A stretch of DNA of 64,000 nucleotides from assembly GCA_027022365.1 (NCBI GenBank), contig JALVYU010000026.1, positions 496,001-560,000 on the forward strand. The letters are read 5' to 3'. Numbering within the stretch: position 1 is the stretch's first letter; the number at the start of each line of letters is the position of its first letter. Source of the DNA: Desulfurococcales archaeon (lineage in GTDB: Archaea; Thermoproteota; Thermoprotei_A; Sulfolobales; Desulfurococcaceae). Below, piece after piece: positions 27,225-35,414 of the stretch. Below the pieces are notes generated by a model. That model ran no database searches, was not told the origin of the DNA, and worked only from the letters and a program-made list of their open reading frames with translations. Made by a program: the position numbers and the translations under genes.

Positions 27225-27959
27225 ATGAATCTGAAGTTTCTAGCTCTAGGCATTATTGTTGTAGCGTTTATCAGCGTATCTGTAGGAGCAACAGCTAGTA
27301 CTGTTAGCATTAGTTTTACAAAGGATTTGTCAAAACTAGCGATCGATCATGAGGTATGGTATAGTACAGAGTTCAATGTATGTGATTCTATTCCCGCAAC
27401 TTGGGTGCATCCCGGCACATGGGAGATAACATATAGTGATATAGATGTCAAGAGTGGCTGGGTACAGGTAGATGTTTACACGCCTGATCTCAGCAACTAC
27501 TTGTTCAGCATAGAGTTCAAAGACAACAAGCAACTAGTACTTTCATACTATGCCAAAGATACATTGTATCATAGACTAGTACTTGGTAACTGGACAGCGG
27601 GCAACAAGGTAGTAGCAATATACAATGCTAGACAATTAATAATAAAGCTATACAATAACGATAAGCTCATTAATTCAACAACAATAGACGACATAGCTGT
27701 TAGGATAAAGATCTCGAAGACAGGAATATGCCTCGTTGCGACAGATATACCTACATGCCATGCAAGCGGGACGATGACGGTCAAGATAACATACATAAAA
27801 AACACGCAAAACACGCAACAAAATACACAACAGGTTCAAGAAGCAGTTAAACAGACAACGAAGACGGTTACGAACACAGCGGTTCAAACGATTACGCCAC
27901 TAGCAGGTCTAGGAATGCTGTTCGCTTTTCTGAGGAAACTCGAGGGACTTGCAAGGTGA
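27225..27959 (+). CDS. Secreted beta-rich protein with C-terminal helix
   Basis: ATG 27225 is chosen for the GGTGGG site upstream; an earlier TTG at 27165 lacks one. The 244-residue product has a signal peptide (4-23) and a beta-sandwich-like ectodomain with VQVDVYTPDLSNYLFSIEF. A Gln/Thr-rich stalk of about 30 residues (TQNTQQNTQQVQ) follows. A short hydrophobic C-terminus ends FLRKLEGLAR, similar in style to the anchors of the other envelope genes. It is a probable surface protein. Confidence 0.65.
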   Translation: MNLKFLALGIIVVAFISVSVGATASTVSISFTKDLSKLAIDHEVWYSTEFNVCDSIPATWVHPGTWEITYSDIDVKSGWVQVDVYTPDLSNYLFSIEFKDNKQLVLSYYAKDTLYHRLVLGNWTAGNKVVAIYNARQLIIKLYNNDKLINSTTIDDIAVRIKISKTGICLVATDIPTCHASGTMTVKITYIKNTQNTQQNTQQVQEAVKQTTKTVTNTAVQTITPLAGLGMLFAFLRKLEGLAR

Positions 27960-27966
27960 TCTAGTG

Positions 27967-28875
27967 ATGACTAGCAAACGCAAGTATAAATACAAAAGAG
28001 TCTACTTCGGCGAGGATAGCGTATTCAAGGCCGTCAAGGATATTGGTAAGCCAGGCGTCAATACTCGTAAAGAGTTTGTCAAGCTATGCCTATCACAGCT
28101 AGCGGACCTAGCAGACTTGAAGACCAAGGATAAGAAGACTGGAAGAACAATAAAGTGGACTAAACAGCTATGGGCAAGAAGAACATTCATTCTCAGACAG
28201 CTTAATAAGATAAAGAGATTCAGGCTTGGAAGACTAGTAGACTATATCGACCGTGTAGGACGGGCTTTCCTTGACAAGAAGATAGGCCCGGCACAGCTAG
28301 CTGAGGCTCTGGATAAGATTGCTAAGAAGTATGGTGTAAGCGTGAAGGAAGCGAGAGAAATAGCGAAGAAAGTTACCCAGCAGAAGAAAGTACTAGTTAT
28401 CCTAATCAAGCATATTGACGGACACATCGAGAAAGTAGTATTCGGTAAAACAAGAAGGATATCAAAGAAGAAACTGAAGGCAGCTAAGAAACTAGGAGCA
28501 AGAGTAGCTAAGAAGCTGAGAAAGAAGTTTGACGAGGAAACAAAGCGTATAGCAGATTACTTGTGGAGCATGATACCAGAACGTTATAAGAGAAAACCAT
28601 TGCGAATATGGTACTATGTAATGGTTCTATGGCTAGCCTACTACATCAGGAAATACTCGAGAGAGAAAGGCCTGGACTGGAGAGCAATCGACTGGGCCTC
28701 AGAAATCGATTGGAAAGAAGGCTATAGACACGCTAAACACTTCATAGCAGAACTACTAAGGTCAGGGCTATCAAAATACGAGGACTGGACGAAGAAAGAC
28801 TTCGAGGAATACGATAAATACATAGAACAAATGATGCAATGGGAAAAAGAAAGACTAGCAGAAGCAATTGCTTAA
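27967..28875 (+). CDS. Very basic 302-residue helical protein
   Basis: ATG 27967 lies 6 nt after AGGTGATC, inside the end of the preceding gene, so it is coupled to it. The product is strongly Lys/Arg-rich (RKKFDEETKR; KKKLKAAKKLGARVAKKLRKK in part). It has a tryptophan-rich C-terminal half (RIWYYVMVLWLAYYIRKYS) and an acidic end. It could be an internal DNA-condensing virion protein. No motif supports a definite function. Confidence 0.65.
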   Translation: MTSKRKYKYKRVYFGEDSVFKAVKDIGKPGVNTRKEFVKLCLSQLADLADLKTKDKKTGRTIKWTKQLWARRTFILRQLNKIKRFRLGRLVDYIDRVGRAFLDKKIGPAQLAEALDKIAKKYGVSVKEAREIAKKVTQQKKVLVILIKHIDGHIEKVVFGKTRRISKKKLKAAKKLGARVAKKLRKKFDEETKRIADYLWSMIPERYKRKPLRIWYYVMVLWLAYYIRKYSREKGLDWRAIDWASEIDWKEGYRHAKHFIAELLRSGLSKYEDWTKKDFEEYDKYIEQMMQWEKERLAEAIA

Positions 28876-28971
28876 TGAATACTTTTACCTAACTCTCTAG
28901 CTTATTTTTTAGAGTCTATTTTTGGCTCTAGGTTGTGTGCAAGTAGATATGTTTGCTTATATATTTATATA

Positions 28972-28986
28972 TTTCTAGGATAGAAA
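28972..28986. promoter_or_regulatory. Operator palindrome 3 (regulator promoter)
   Basis: TTTCTA-GGA-TAGAAA lies directly after an AT-rich TATA stretch (TATATATTTATATA, about 28958-28971) and just upstream of the winged-helix gene. It is the third copy of the operator and suggests that the regulator controls itself. Confidence 0.75.
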
Positions 28987-29001
28987 TAATTGAGGCGAGA
29001 T

Positions 29002-29355
29002 ATGATGAAAGAGACTAGGCTGAAAGTGTTAAATTCCTATCCAAGAAACTATTTAATGGGGATTATAGTGAGCATCGAAAAACAAGACATAGACATCATT
29101 GTGTTATATAAGCTTCTAAAGATAATCTATGAAAACCAAAACATATCGCTTACAGACTTATTCAAAAAGTATCGAGAAACCGAGGGAGTTAAAGTAAACT
29201 ACAATAAGGTAAAGAAGCATATCGAGTATGCAGCTCTAAAAGAGCTAGTAGAGATAAAGAAGGGAAAACCTACCAAGCTATCTATAACCAAAAAAGGAAT
29301 CGACTACATGTTCTTAATGAGCCGTGTCCTCAGCGTTCTCGGCGAACAGATCTAG
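29002..29355 (+). CDS. Winged-helix transcription regulator of element A
   Basis: The start is ATG 29002 or 29005, after a GAGGCGA site. The protein of about 117 residues has a winged-helix layout: DIIVLYKLLKIIYENQNISL, then a recognition-helix region (NYNKVKKHIEYAALKELVEI), then the wing KKGKPTKLSITKKG. It resembles small crenarchaeal viral repressors. With the palindrome at its own promoter and at the integrase and early promoters, it is the best candidate for the regulator binding TTTCTA-N3-TAGAAA. Its 3' end overlaps the convergent intC by 42 nt. Confidence 0.75.
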   Translation: MMKETRLKVLNSYPRNYLMGIIVSIEKQDIDIIVLYKLLKIIYENQNISLTDLFKKYRETEGVKVNYNKVKKHIEYAALKELVEIKKGKPTKLSITKKGIDYMFLMSRVLSVLGEQI

Positions 29356-30293
29356 GAGATACAGATAGGGCTTGAACGCTTCATAGTACTTCTGGCTTAT
29401 TAGCTTTATATGCTTAATATAGTGTTCCACCTGCACGGTTTCTAAGCGTCCTTGAAGAAGATCCTTTTCGCCATCGTCGAGATACCCAGACGTTATGGCT
29501 ATCCAGGCCTTGCGGAACAACCCTATGTTTATTCCGAACTTGTGTCTTACATGGTCTTTCCAGTTCTCTGTCAATAGGATTGGATGGTATTCGTTGACGA
29601 GCTGGAAAAGCTTTTCCGGAATTAGCGTGATATAGGCTTTCTTCTTAACTCTATCATAATTTAGTACTACTAGGTAGACGCCGTTTAGCTTGATTTTTCT
29701 TAGTGTATTCCAGTTATCTAGCATGTACTTGATTTCCGTGCTTCTTAGTCCGGTAAAGAAGGCTATTATTATTGGTAGCTTGTACTTGGTGTTTCTGTTG
29801 ACTATCTTCTTTATGGTTTCAAGGGCTTGGTCTATGATGCTTATTGCTTCGCCTGTTTCCTTTATCTCGAACTCTAGTATTCTCTTAGTTATTTCTTCGA
29901 TTTTCCTAGGCGGCATGTATTTTCTTAGTAGCTTTGTATTGATTTCGAGATTAATACCGTACATTAACAGAGCGTAATCACGTAAAGCTGGTACGGCTTC
30001 TAGCACTCCCCTTGCTCTGCGATAGTTTAGCTGCTTCATCATAAGCGGGTTCTCAATGATCTTTAGCAGATACTTGCTGCTTGTATACACGTAGATAGCG
30101 TGGCCCCTGGAGCTGTAACGTTGCTTTAACCATGCTAGAAAGTTTGGATCATTCACAATCCTTACCAAAATTTCGGGATGAGAAACTATAGGATTAGAAC
30201 CATTATGGGACGCTTGGTTCTGTGATATCACAGGTATATCACGGGTGATATCACTCTGTGATATAGGCTGTGATATGCCGTGATATGATTCGA
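29314..30293 (-). pseudogene. intC: catalytic part of the split element A tyrosine recombinase
   Basis: Residues run from the att repeat to the stop at 29314. The tyrosine recombinase catalytic set is visible: Arg in FFTGLRSTEI, Lys in YDRVKKKAY, Arg in NIGLFRKAWI, Arg in LLQGRLET, and the nucleophile Tyr in VEHYIKH. The segment next to att is low complexity (Ile/Ser/Asp) because its DNA carries GTGATAT repeats. The catalytic residues are intact, so the gene should work once the element is a circle. An in-frame GTG at 30363 lies in host DNA and is probably not used. Confidence 0.85.
30221..30286. repeat. Cluster of GTGATAT/ATATCAC repeats next to attR
   Basis: Copies occur at 30222-30228 with 30225-30231 (palindrome TGTGATATCACA), 30236-30242 (inverted), 30245-30254 (palindrome GTGATATCAC), 30258-30264, 30270-30276 and 30280-30286. 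That is eight half-sites in 66 bp, about one helical turn apart. They lie in the coding sequence of the integrase. The same word occurs twice at 15993-16010. Confidence 0.75.
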
Positions 30294-30339
30294 TCGGATG
30301 CCAACCGAGCGCTCTTCCAGGCTGAGCTACCGGCCCACG
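30294..30339. repeat. attR of element A (truncated tRNA-Ala copy)
   Basis: This is a 46-bp copy of 15703-15748. It holds only the 5' half of tRNA-Ala(GGC) through the anticodon stem and lacks the T arm and acceptor 3' strand, so no tRNA is made here. Confidence 0.92.
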
Positions 30340-30370
30340 TACCCCGGAGAAAACACTATTCACAACCAGC

Positions 30371-30384
30371 TTATAAAGTTTTAA
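30371..30384 (-). promoter_or_regulatory. Displaced original tRNA-Ala promoter
   Basis: TTAAAACTTTATAA on the minus strand ends 34 nt before the 5' end of the truncated tRNA copy. It was presumably the host tRNA-Ala promoter before integration. It would now transcribe the tRNA half and intC. Confidence 0.6.
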
Positions 30385-30486
30385 TTTTTTCCCTGGTACT
30401 CTGTATCTCTTCTATTAGCGATAAATTACTATATAATGACGTAATATTATGTATTAGTACATGATAATATTAATAAGGTGTATTCT

Positions 30487-30777
30487 ATGCTCGGAAAGAA
30501 TCCTCTAGATATTACTCGTAAGGAGGCCTTATCTCGCGAAGAGATGATTCAAGCTATTAGATGGGCTATAATGGCAGAGCTTGATGCTGTTAATTTCTAT
30601 ACTCAGTTTGCGGAGCTTATCCAGGACGAGGGAGTGAAGAGAGTATTCCTCGATATTGCTAGGGAGGAGAAAGAACATATTGGTGAGTTCTTAGAGCTTC
30701 TCCGTCGTTTCGACGAGGAACAAGCTGAAGCGATCGAACATGGACGTAAAGAGGTAGTAGAACTGCTTAAAGAATAA
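30487..30777 (+). CDS. Ferritin-like diiron protein of the encapsulated-ferritin type
   Basis: The 96-residue product contains MAELDAVNFYTQFAELI and REEKEHIGEFLELL. These carry the Glu and Glu-x2-His ligands of a half-ferritin diiron site, and are close to the ferritin-like domain fused to encapsulins in Thermococcales. No encapsulin shell gene lies nearby, so it is a stand-alone form here. ATG 30487 is preferred (AAGGTG site). A TATA box CTATATAATG is at 30429-30438. An imperfect inverted repeat lies between the TATA and the start. Confidence 0.8.
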   Translation: MLGKNPLDITRKEALSREEMIQAIRWAIMAELDAVNFYTQFAELIQDEGVKRVFLDIAREEKEHIGEFLELLRRFDEEQAEAIEHGRKEVVELLKE

Positions 30778-30875
30778 TGGTTTTTCCTCGATTATTGCTG
30801 GCTCATAGTTTTTCTATCTCCATTATAATATATATCTAGGAATCCATATAGTCTGCTCAGTCCTAACCACGGCGG

Positions 30876-32075
30876 GTGGGGGATGCCGAGATATTGAGTG
30901 ATATTATCGACAAGATAATAGAAGAGCGTCTGAAAAGACATGGACGGATATTTGTAAATAAAGAAATTCTATTACCAGACTACATACCAGAAACGCTTCC
31001 CCACAGAGAACGTGAAATCAGGAAACTAGTAGAGATCCTTGTTGTTGGCCTGAAAGGTGAGAGGCCAAGCAATATCCTCATCTACGGATTAACCGGGACA
31101 GGTAAAACAGCTGTCACGAAATTTGTATTGAAAAAACTCATGGAGAAAGCCCCGAGCCTGGGTGCTAGGATAAAATATGCTTATGTGAACACCCGTAAAG
31201 TGGATACGACGTATCGTGTACTAGCATCAATAGCTAGGAGCCTGGGCCTTAGAATACCGTTATCAGGAATAGCCATATCAGAGATATATACACGGTATGT
31301 ACAAGCACTCGAAAATTGGGGCGGTCTCCACATAATAGCTCTCGACGAGATAGACTATTATGTAAAGAGACATGGTGATGATCTGCTCTACAAGCTTGTC
31401 AGAATCAATGAAGATCTCGAGAATGCCAAAGTAGCTATTATAGGCATAACAAACGATATTAACTTCGTCGACACACTCGACCCGCGTGTCAGGAGTAGTC
31501 TAGGAGAAGAAGAAATAGTGTTCTCTCCGTATGATGCAGAGCAATTATTCGATATACTGTGGGAGAGGGCGCAGAAAGCATTTGTTCCAGGAGCTGTATC
31601 TGAGAAAATAGTTCGTTACTGTGCAGGCCTCGCCGCGAGAGAACATGGTGATGCCCGCAGAGCGCTAGACTTACTGAGAGTTGCTGGAGAAATAGCTGAA
31701 AGACAAGGTGCGAACAAGGTCGAGATAAAACATGTTATACAGGCATCCCGCGAAATAGAGTATGGTAGAATCTATCAAGCTGTATCAACACTGCCGCTCC
31801 ACGCCAAGCTGGTACTTAACGCCATTATATACCTTGTAAAGACAAAGGGAAGCGGGACCACAGGAGAAATATACAGCAAGTACAAGGAGATCGCGATGAG
31901 CTATGGATACGATCCCCTAACCCAGCGCAGGGTCAGTGAGATCATAAACGAGCTTGACATGCTGGGTCTCGCGACAGCACTAGTAGTAAATAGGGGAAGA
32001 TATGGTAAAACCAAAATAGTCAAGATACCCCGCGAACTCCTCACGATAATGGAGGAAGCCCTCGGTGAGACGTGA
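30876..32075 (+). CDS. cdc6: Orc1/Cdc6 replication initiator
   Basis: This AAA+ protein binds origins and loads MCM. The 399-residue product has Walker A GLTGTGKT (71-78), Walker B IIALDEID (153-160) and a C-terminal winged helix. The start is uncertain: GTG 30876 lacks a clear site, and TTG 30894 is a possible alternative. A TATA element is at about 30822-30834. I did not recognise clear origin recognition boxes in the short upstream gap. The next gene overlaps its end by 11 nt. Confidence 0.95.
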   Translation: MGDAEILSDIIDKIIEERLKRHGRIFVNKEILLPDYIPETLPHREREIRKLVEILVVGLKGERPSNILIYGLTGTGKTAVTKFVLKKLMEKAPSLGARIKYAYVNTRKVDTTYRVLASIARSLGLRIPLSGIAISEIYTRYVQALENWGGLHIIALDEIDYYVKRHGDDLLYKLVRINEDLENAKVAIIGITNDINFVDTLDPRVRSSLGEEEIVFSPYDAEQLFDILWERAQKAFVPGAVSEKIVRYCAGLAAREHGDARRALDLLRVAGEIAERQGANKVEIKHVIQASREIEYGRIYQAVSTLPLHAKLVLNAIIYLVKTKGSGTTGEIYSKYKEIAMSYGYDPLTQRRVSEIINELDMLGLATALVVNRGRYGKTKIVKIPRELLTIMEEALGET

Positions 32076-32655
32076 CATAATAGCTTTTGATGACGGATAT
32101 TTTCCACCCACATTTAAGGGATCGGTGGGAAAAACCCTGCTTATGGGAGTCTTATATCATGAAGGGGTAACGATATCGAAAATACTATGGGATACTATCG
32201 TTGTCGACGGATTAGGTGTTACGGATAGAATCGCGAGTATGGTTAATGTTCTAAAAATTTATTCAGATAACCCGGTCGTTATCCTTGATGGAATAACATA
32301 TGCTGGATTCGACGTCGCAGATCCTGACAAGATATACTCGGCGACAAAAATACCTGTTATCAGCTTTATACAGTACCCGCTAGATCTAGAAAGAATTAGA
32401 AGCGCTCTTATCAAACATTTTTCAGACTATGAGACAAGATATCAAGTAATTCATAGAACCTACACAAAGACAGTACCCTTGATCACTCCATGGCGCGTGG
32501 TTCGATTCTACGCCGTAGGCATAACAAGAAAAGAAGCGTCATCACTGTTAAGAGAACTAATGATCTACAGTCCTGTGCCGGAACCCCTAAGAATAGCGCA
32601 TATGGTTGCATCATACTTGTCGAAATACATGCTGGAAAACGGATATCTCCCATAA
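32065..32655 (+). CDS. DUF99 family protein (endonuclease V-like fold)
   Basis: The 196-residue product matches archaeal DUF99 in length and motifs: IIAFDDGYFPP, VDGLGVTDRI, VVILDGITYAGF and PVISF. The family is related to endonuclease V by fold, and its role is not settled. GTG 32065 overlaps the end of cdc6, suggesting a joint transcript. Confidence 0.85.
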   Translation: MRRDIIAFDDGYFPPTFKGSVGKTLLMGVLYHEGVTISKILWDTIVVDGLGVTDRIASMVNVLKIYSDNPVVILDGITYAGFDVADPDKIYSATKIPVISFIQYPLDLERIRSALIKHFSDYETRYQVIHRTYTKTVPLITPWRVVRFYAVGITRKEASSLLRELMIYSPVPEPLRIAHMVASYLSKYMLENGYLP

Positions 32656-32685
32656 TTATCAACTCTTGAAGAAAGTATGGGCGAG

Positions 32686-32759
32686 CGGGCCCGCCGGGAT
32701 TTGAACCCGGGACCTACGGGTTAAAAGCCCGCCGCTCTTCCAGGCTGAGCTACGGGCCC
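32686..32759 (-). tRNA. tRNA-Lys(TTT)
   Basis: The minus strand folds with acceptor GGGCCCG/CGGGCCC, D arm, anticodon loop CTTTTAA (anticodon TTT) and T arm GGTTCAAAT. The discriminator is G. CCA is not encoded, unlike most other tRNAs of the window. Confidence 0.95.
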
Positions 32760-32790
32760 ATACTGGTTATTAGAAAGTGTATAGAAGGGA

Positions 32791-33099
32791 TTATAAAATA
32801 CACGTTCCTGGCCATAAGGCCTTGTATCTTTGCACCCCATATTTCTTCTGGAGTGCCGAGAACTCTCGTTTCCCCAGCACTGTCAGCACCTCTATCCTAC
32901 TGGCTCTGAACGCATAGACCACAGCAGATCCCTGATACCCAAGCACGATATATACATCTTTTAACCCATCATAGATCACTCCAAGAGGATTCGAGAGAAC
33001 ATCTAGTACCTCATCTAGAGATATCTTTCTGTCATGCATTCTTCTAAGTGCATGCTTAGAGAAAACTATGGAAAAACCCGTTTTGTCGTCGGAAAACAT
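32791..33099 (-). CDS. DUF4258-like small protein
   Basis: The 102-residue product has the pattern SKHALRRMHDRKISLDEVLDVL followed by beta strands YIVLGYQGSAVVYAF and IEVLTVLGKREF. This is typical of DUF4258, a RelE/ParE-like fold found in some toxins. No antitoxin gene is adjacent. It sits between two tRNA genes. A solitary family member rather than a toxin pair is likely. Confidence 0.6.
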   Translation of the reverse strand: MFSDDKTGFSIVFSKHALRRMHDRKISLDEVLDVLSNPLGVIYDGLKDVYIVLGYQGSAVVYAFRASRIEVLTVLGKREFSALQKKYGVQRYKALWPGTCIL

Positions 33100-33138
33100 T
33101 TAAGACCCCCACGGAAATCCTATCTATAGCTTGGAAGT

Positions 33139-33235
33139 AGCCGGGTCGTCTAGCGGCCAAGGATGCGGGGCTCTGGCCCGTCCCGCGACGGGGAGAACCC
33201 CCGTGACCGGGGTTCGAATCCCCGCCCGGCTACCA
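33139..33235 (+). tRNA. tRNA-Gln(CTG) with a 21-nt intron
   Basis: Acceptor AGCCGGG/CCCGGCT, anticodon stem CGGGG/CCCCG and loop CTCTGG-C give anticodon CTG. The intron 33177-33197 is inserted after position 37, the canonical archaeal site. It contains the hairpin CCCGTC-CCGC-GACGGG. CCA is encoded. Confidence 0.93.
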
Positions 33236-33364
33236 TTCATTTTTCACTGGTTCTCATACATCATTATCACTACATGCCTATTATTAGTCTAGTACGGCGA
33301 TATCATCATCGCGAGAAGATAGAAAAAAGATTATGTTTCTAATTAAAAACAATTGTTGTTATGA

Positions 33365-34120
33365 TTACTTTGTTGATCTGCCCTTAGGCGTTACTGTAAC
33401 ATTTGTACCTAGATTTATTCCGAGGCTTGAACAGATATTATTGGCTCCTGTCTCCATTGGCGAGTTTATTATTTGCTCATATTCCTGCTGGGATATTACC
33501 TGTGGTGTGTAGGTTGTGTTGAACATTTTCTCAAGTGTTGATACGAAAGCTCTTAGATGATTGCGTGAACCCATCATGAGGCACTCGAATACTTGTTTGA
33601 TGTCTTCATGCTGTACTTTCGCGATCCACTCCTGTAGGTCCTTTATATCGGTTTCCTCAATAAGTGCGCCAACTTTTAGTGCTTCTTCGAGGCCCTTTGA
33701 TCCCTCTTTTATAAGCTGGTTATATAGTTCTTGAATATGCGTGTTGTTAAACTGGCCGGGAGCGCCGAGGTTGATCGGTATCCCGTATTTTTCAGCGAGA
33801 TTTAGTACCGCCTTAACATGTGTCGTCTCACTTTTCGCTATGTTCGCAAACACTGGCACGTTGGGATACATTTCTGCAAGTTTCGAGTATACATCTAGGG
33901 CGAGTTTTTCTTCCTCCGCCATGTACTTAATGGCTTCTATTTCTACAGGTGTTAGACCAGACGTTGTAGTAGTGGTTGATGCTACCGGAGATGTTGAGGT
34001 AAACGTTGTCGTCGTTGTGGGTACTACTGTTTTTGTCTGCTGGATACTCATGTAATATGCTGCTCCACCAATTACAATAGCTATGAGTATAATTAGCCCG
34101 ATTATCCCGTACTTATTCAT
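33365..34120 (-). CDS. Membrane-anchored ferritin-like DUF2202 protein
   Basis: ATG 34120 follows a GGGTG site. The 251-residue product has an N-terminal membrane helix (about 5-25) and a Thr/Ser-rich linker. A DUF2202 domain (about 57-215) follows, with YMAEEEKLALDVYSKLAE, SETTHVKAVLNL and the final SRNHLRAFVSTLEK motifs. The Glu and His residues fit a diiron, ferritin-like fold. It is exposed outside the membrane. The tail has two cysteines or fewer and several glycosylation sites. It is a single gene with no operon partners. Confidence 0.85.
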   Translation of the reverse strand: MNKYGIIGLIILIAIVIGGAAYYMSIQQTKTVVPTTTTTFTSTSPVASTTTTTSGLTPVEIEAIKYMAEEEKLALDVYSKLAEMYPNVPVFANIAKSETTHVKAVLNLAEKYGIPINLGAPGQFNNTHIQELYNQLIKEGSKGLEEALKVGALIEETDIKDLQEWIAKVQHEDIKQVFECLMMGSRNHLRAFVSTLEKMFNTTYTPQVISQQEYEQIINSPMETGANNICSSLGINLGTNVTVTPKGRSTK

Positions 34121-34251
34121 AGTAAACACCCGTTTGCTTTCTTCGCCACTGTTTTCTATTGTTCTAACTTTAATAGTTTATTTTACAAATCGAGTTAACA
34201 ATTTATGAGAAAAAATTATATATGATGTTTTGGCCCGTAAAGGAAGAGGTG

Positions 34252-34506
34252 ATGCTTCTGCCAAAATACAACATCAAAATCTATGGATTATTAGTAGACA
34301 TTATAGGTTCAAACACTATATCGCTAATAATCAATAGCCCTAAAATTAGCGTAAGCAAACTCCTACATGAGCTCTACAAAAAATACCCGGAGCTGAAAAG
34401 TCTCAAGATACCATTCAACATATATATTAATGGAAAGCCTGCCGACAATATCGAATGTGGACCTAATGACGAAATAGCACTACTACCTCCCGGTTCGGGT
34501 GGATAA
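34252..34506 (+). CDS. moaD: MoaD/ThiS-type sulfur carrier (molybdopterin synthase small subunit)
   Basis: The product of about 84 residues has the beta-grasp pattern and ends in PPGSGG, the Gly-Gly tail that is thiocarboxylated. It is followed directly by moaE. ATG 34252 adjoins a GGAAGAGGTG site; an earlier ATG at 34225 is possible. It supplies sulfur to precursor Z for molybdopterin or tungstopterin. Confidence 0.85.
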   Translation: MLLPKYNIKIYGLLVDIIGSNTISLIINSPKISVSKLLHELYKKYPELKSLKIPFNIYINGKPADNIECGPNDEIALLPPGSGG

Positions 34507-34507
34507 T

Positions 34508-34987
34508 ATGACAAAGCCGGACGTTATCGTTGATATCGGTAGAGAAGATCCCTCCTTAGATGAGATCATTAACGCTATGAGGATTAAAACAAGTAATAAA
34601 GGAGCCGGTGCTATTGTTGCCTTTATTGGATTCGTGAAAGGACTAGTTAACGGAAGACGTGTAGAGAAGCTTGTATACACGGCTTACGATAAGTATGTGA
34701 AAGAGATTATATATGATCTCACAGGAAAAGTTGTTGAGAAATATAGCAACGTAAGGATGGTCTATGTTTATCACAAGATAGGAGAACTATCGCCCGGCGA
34801 TACTACCATCTATATCTTAGTATCTGCAGTGGATCGCGATACGGGCTTCTTAGCTGCTCGTGAGATACTTGAAGCTATAAAGAAGAGTGCTCCTATATTT
34901 AAGCTAGAGGTTCGAGAAGATGGTGAATACTGGGTAGTGGGGGATAAAAGGATTAATCGCTCTGAGCTTCGGAGAAAGTTTTCTTGA
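34508..34987 (+). CDS. moaE: Molybdopterin synthase catalytic subunit MoaE
   Basis: The 159-residue product from ATG 34508 has the MoaE motifs GAIVAFIGFVKG, HKIGELSPGD and RDTGFLAAREILEAIKKSAPIFKLE. It pairs with MoaD. Its start follows the moaD stop by 1 nt, and its 3' end overlaps the convergent moaC by 35 nt. Confidence 0.95.
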   Translation: MTKPDVIVDIGREDPSLDEIINAMRIKTSNKGAGAIVAFIGFVKGLVNGRRVEKLVYTAYDKYVKEIIYDLTGKVVEKYSNVRMVYVYHKIGELSPGDTTIYILVSAVDRDTGFLAAREILEAIKKSAPIFKLEVREDGEYWVVGDKRINRSELRRKFS

Positions 34988-35414
34988 TCTTTGATATAAC
35001 CCTAATGTTCTCGATCCTAGTTATTGGGTACTGGCCTTCCTCGTCTTTCTCGTACTTCTTCACTAGATCCCATACATTTAGGAGAGCCACGCTAACCCCC
35101 GTGATAGCCTCCATCTCTACCCCTGTCTTGGCGGTCGTTTTCACCGTTACTCTACATAGGATGTGTTCCTCGTCTAGTACTTTGAACTCAACATTTACGT
35201 GAGTGATCGGTATGTTATGGCACAAAGGTATGAGCTCGGGTGTTTTCTTAACAGCATTGATAGCGGCAATCTTGGATATAGTAAATACGTCTCCTTTTTC
35301 GACCCTTCCCTCGATAATTCTCCTAACAGTTCCTCTCCTGAGCCTTATAATGCCCTCAGCAGTTGCTTCCCTATATACCTCGTTTTTCAAAGTTATATCT
35401 ACCATTGACATCAT
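34953..35414 (-). CDS. moaC: Cyclic pyranopterin monophosphate synthase MoaC
   Basis: The 153-residue product has MVDITLK near the start, PLCHNIPITHVNV and TGVEMEAITGVSVALLNVWDLVK, the MoaC active-site segments. It converts the MoaA product to cyclic pyranopterin monophosphate. It overlaps moaA by 44 nt. ATG 35414 and 35411 are both possible after GGAGGCGGT. Confidence 0.96.
   Translation of the reverse strand: MMSMVDITLKNEVYREATAEGIIRLRRGTVRRIIEGRVEKGDVFTISKIAAINAVKKTPELIPLCHNIPITHVNVEFKVLDEEHILCRVTVKTTAKTGVEMEAITGVSVALLNVWDLVKKYEKDEEGQYPITRIENIRVISKIKKTFSEAQSD

Noticed and set aside
30294-30339. A second tRNA-Ala gene
   Set aside because: Only the 5' half is present; the T arm and acceptor 3' strand are missing.
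29314-30363. A continuous 349-residue integrase frame starting at GTG 30363
   Set aside because: The first seven codons lie in host DNA beyond the att repeat. The GTG is upstream of the expected transcription start of the displaced tRNA promoter, so it is unlikely to be translated.
32791-33099. A toxin-antitoxin pair around the DUF4258-like gene
   Set aside because: Both neighbours are tRNA genes and no small partner gene is seen on either side.
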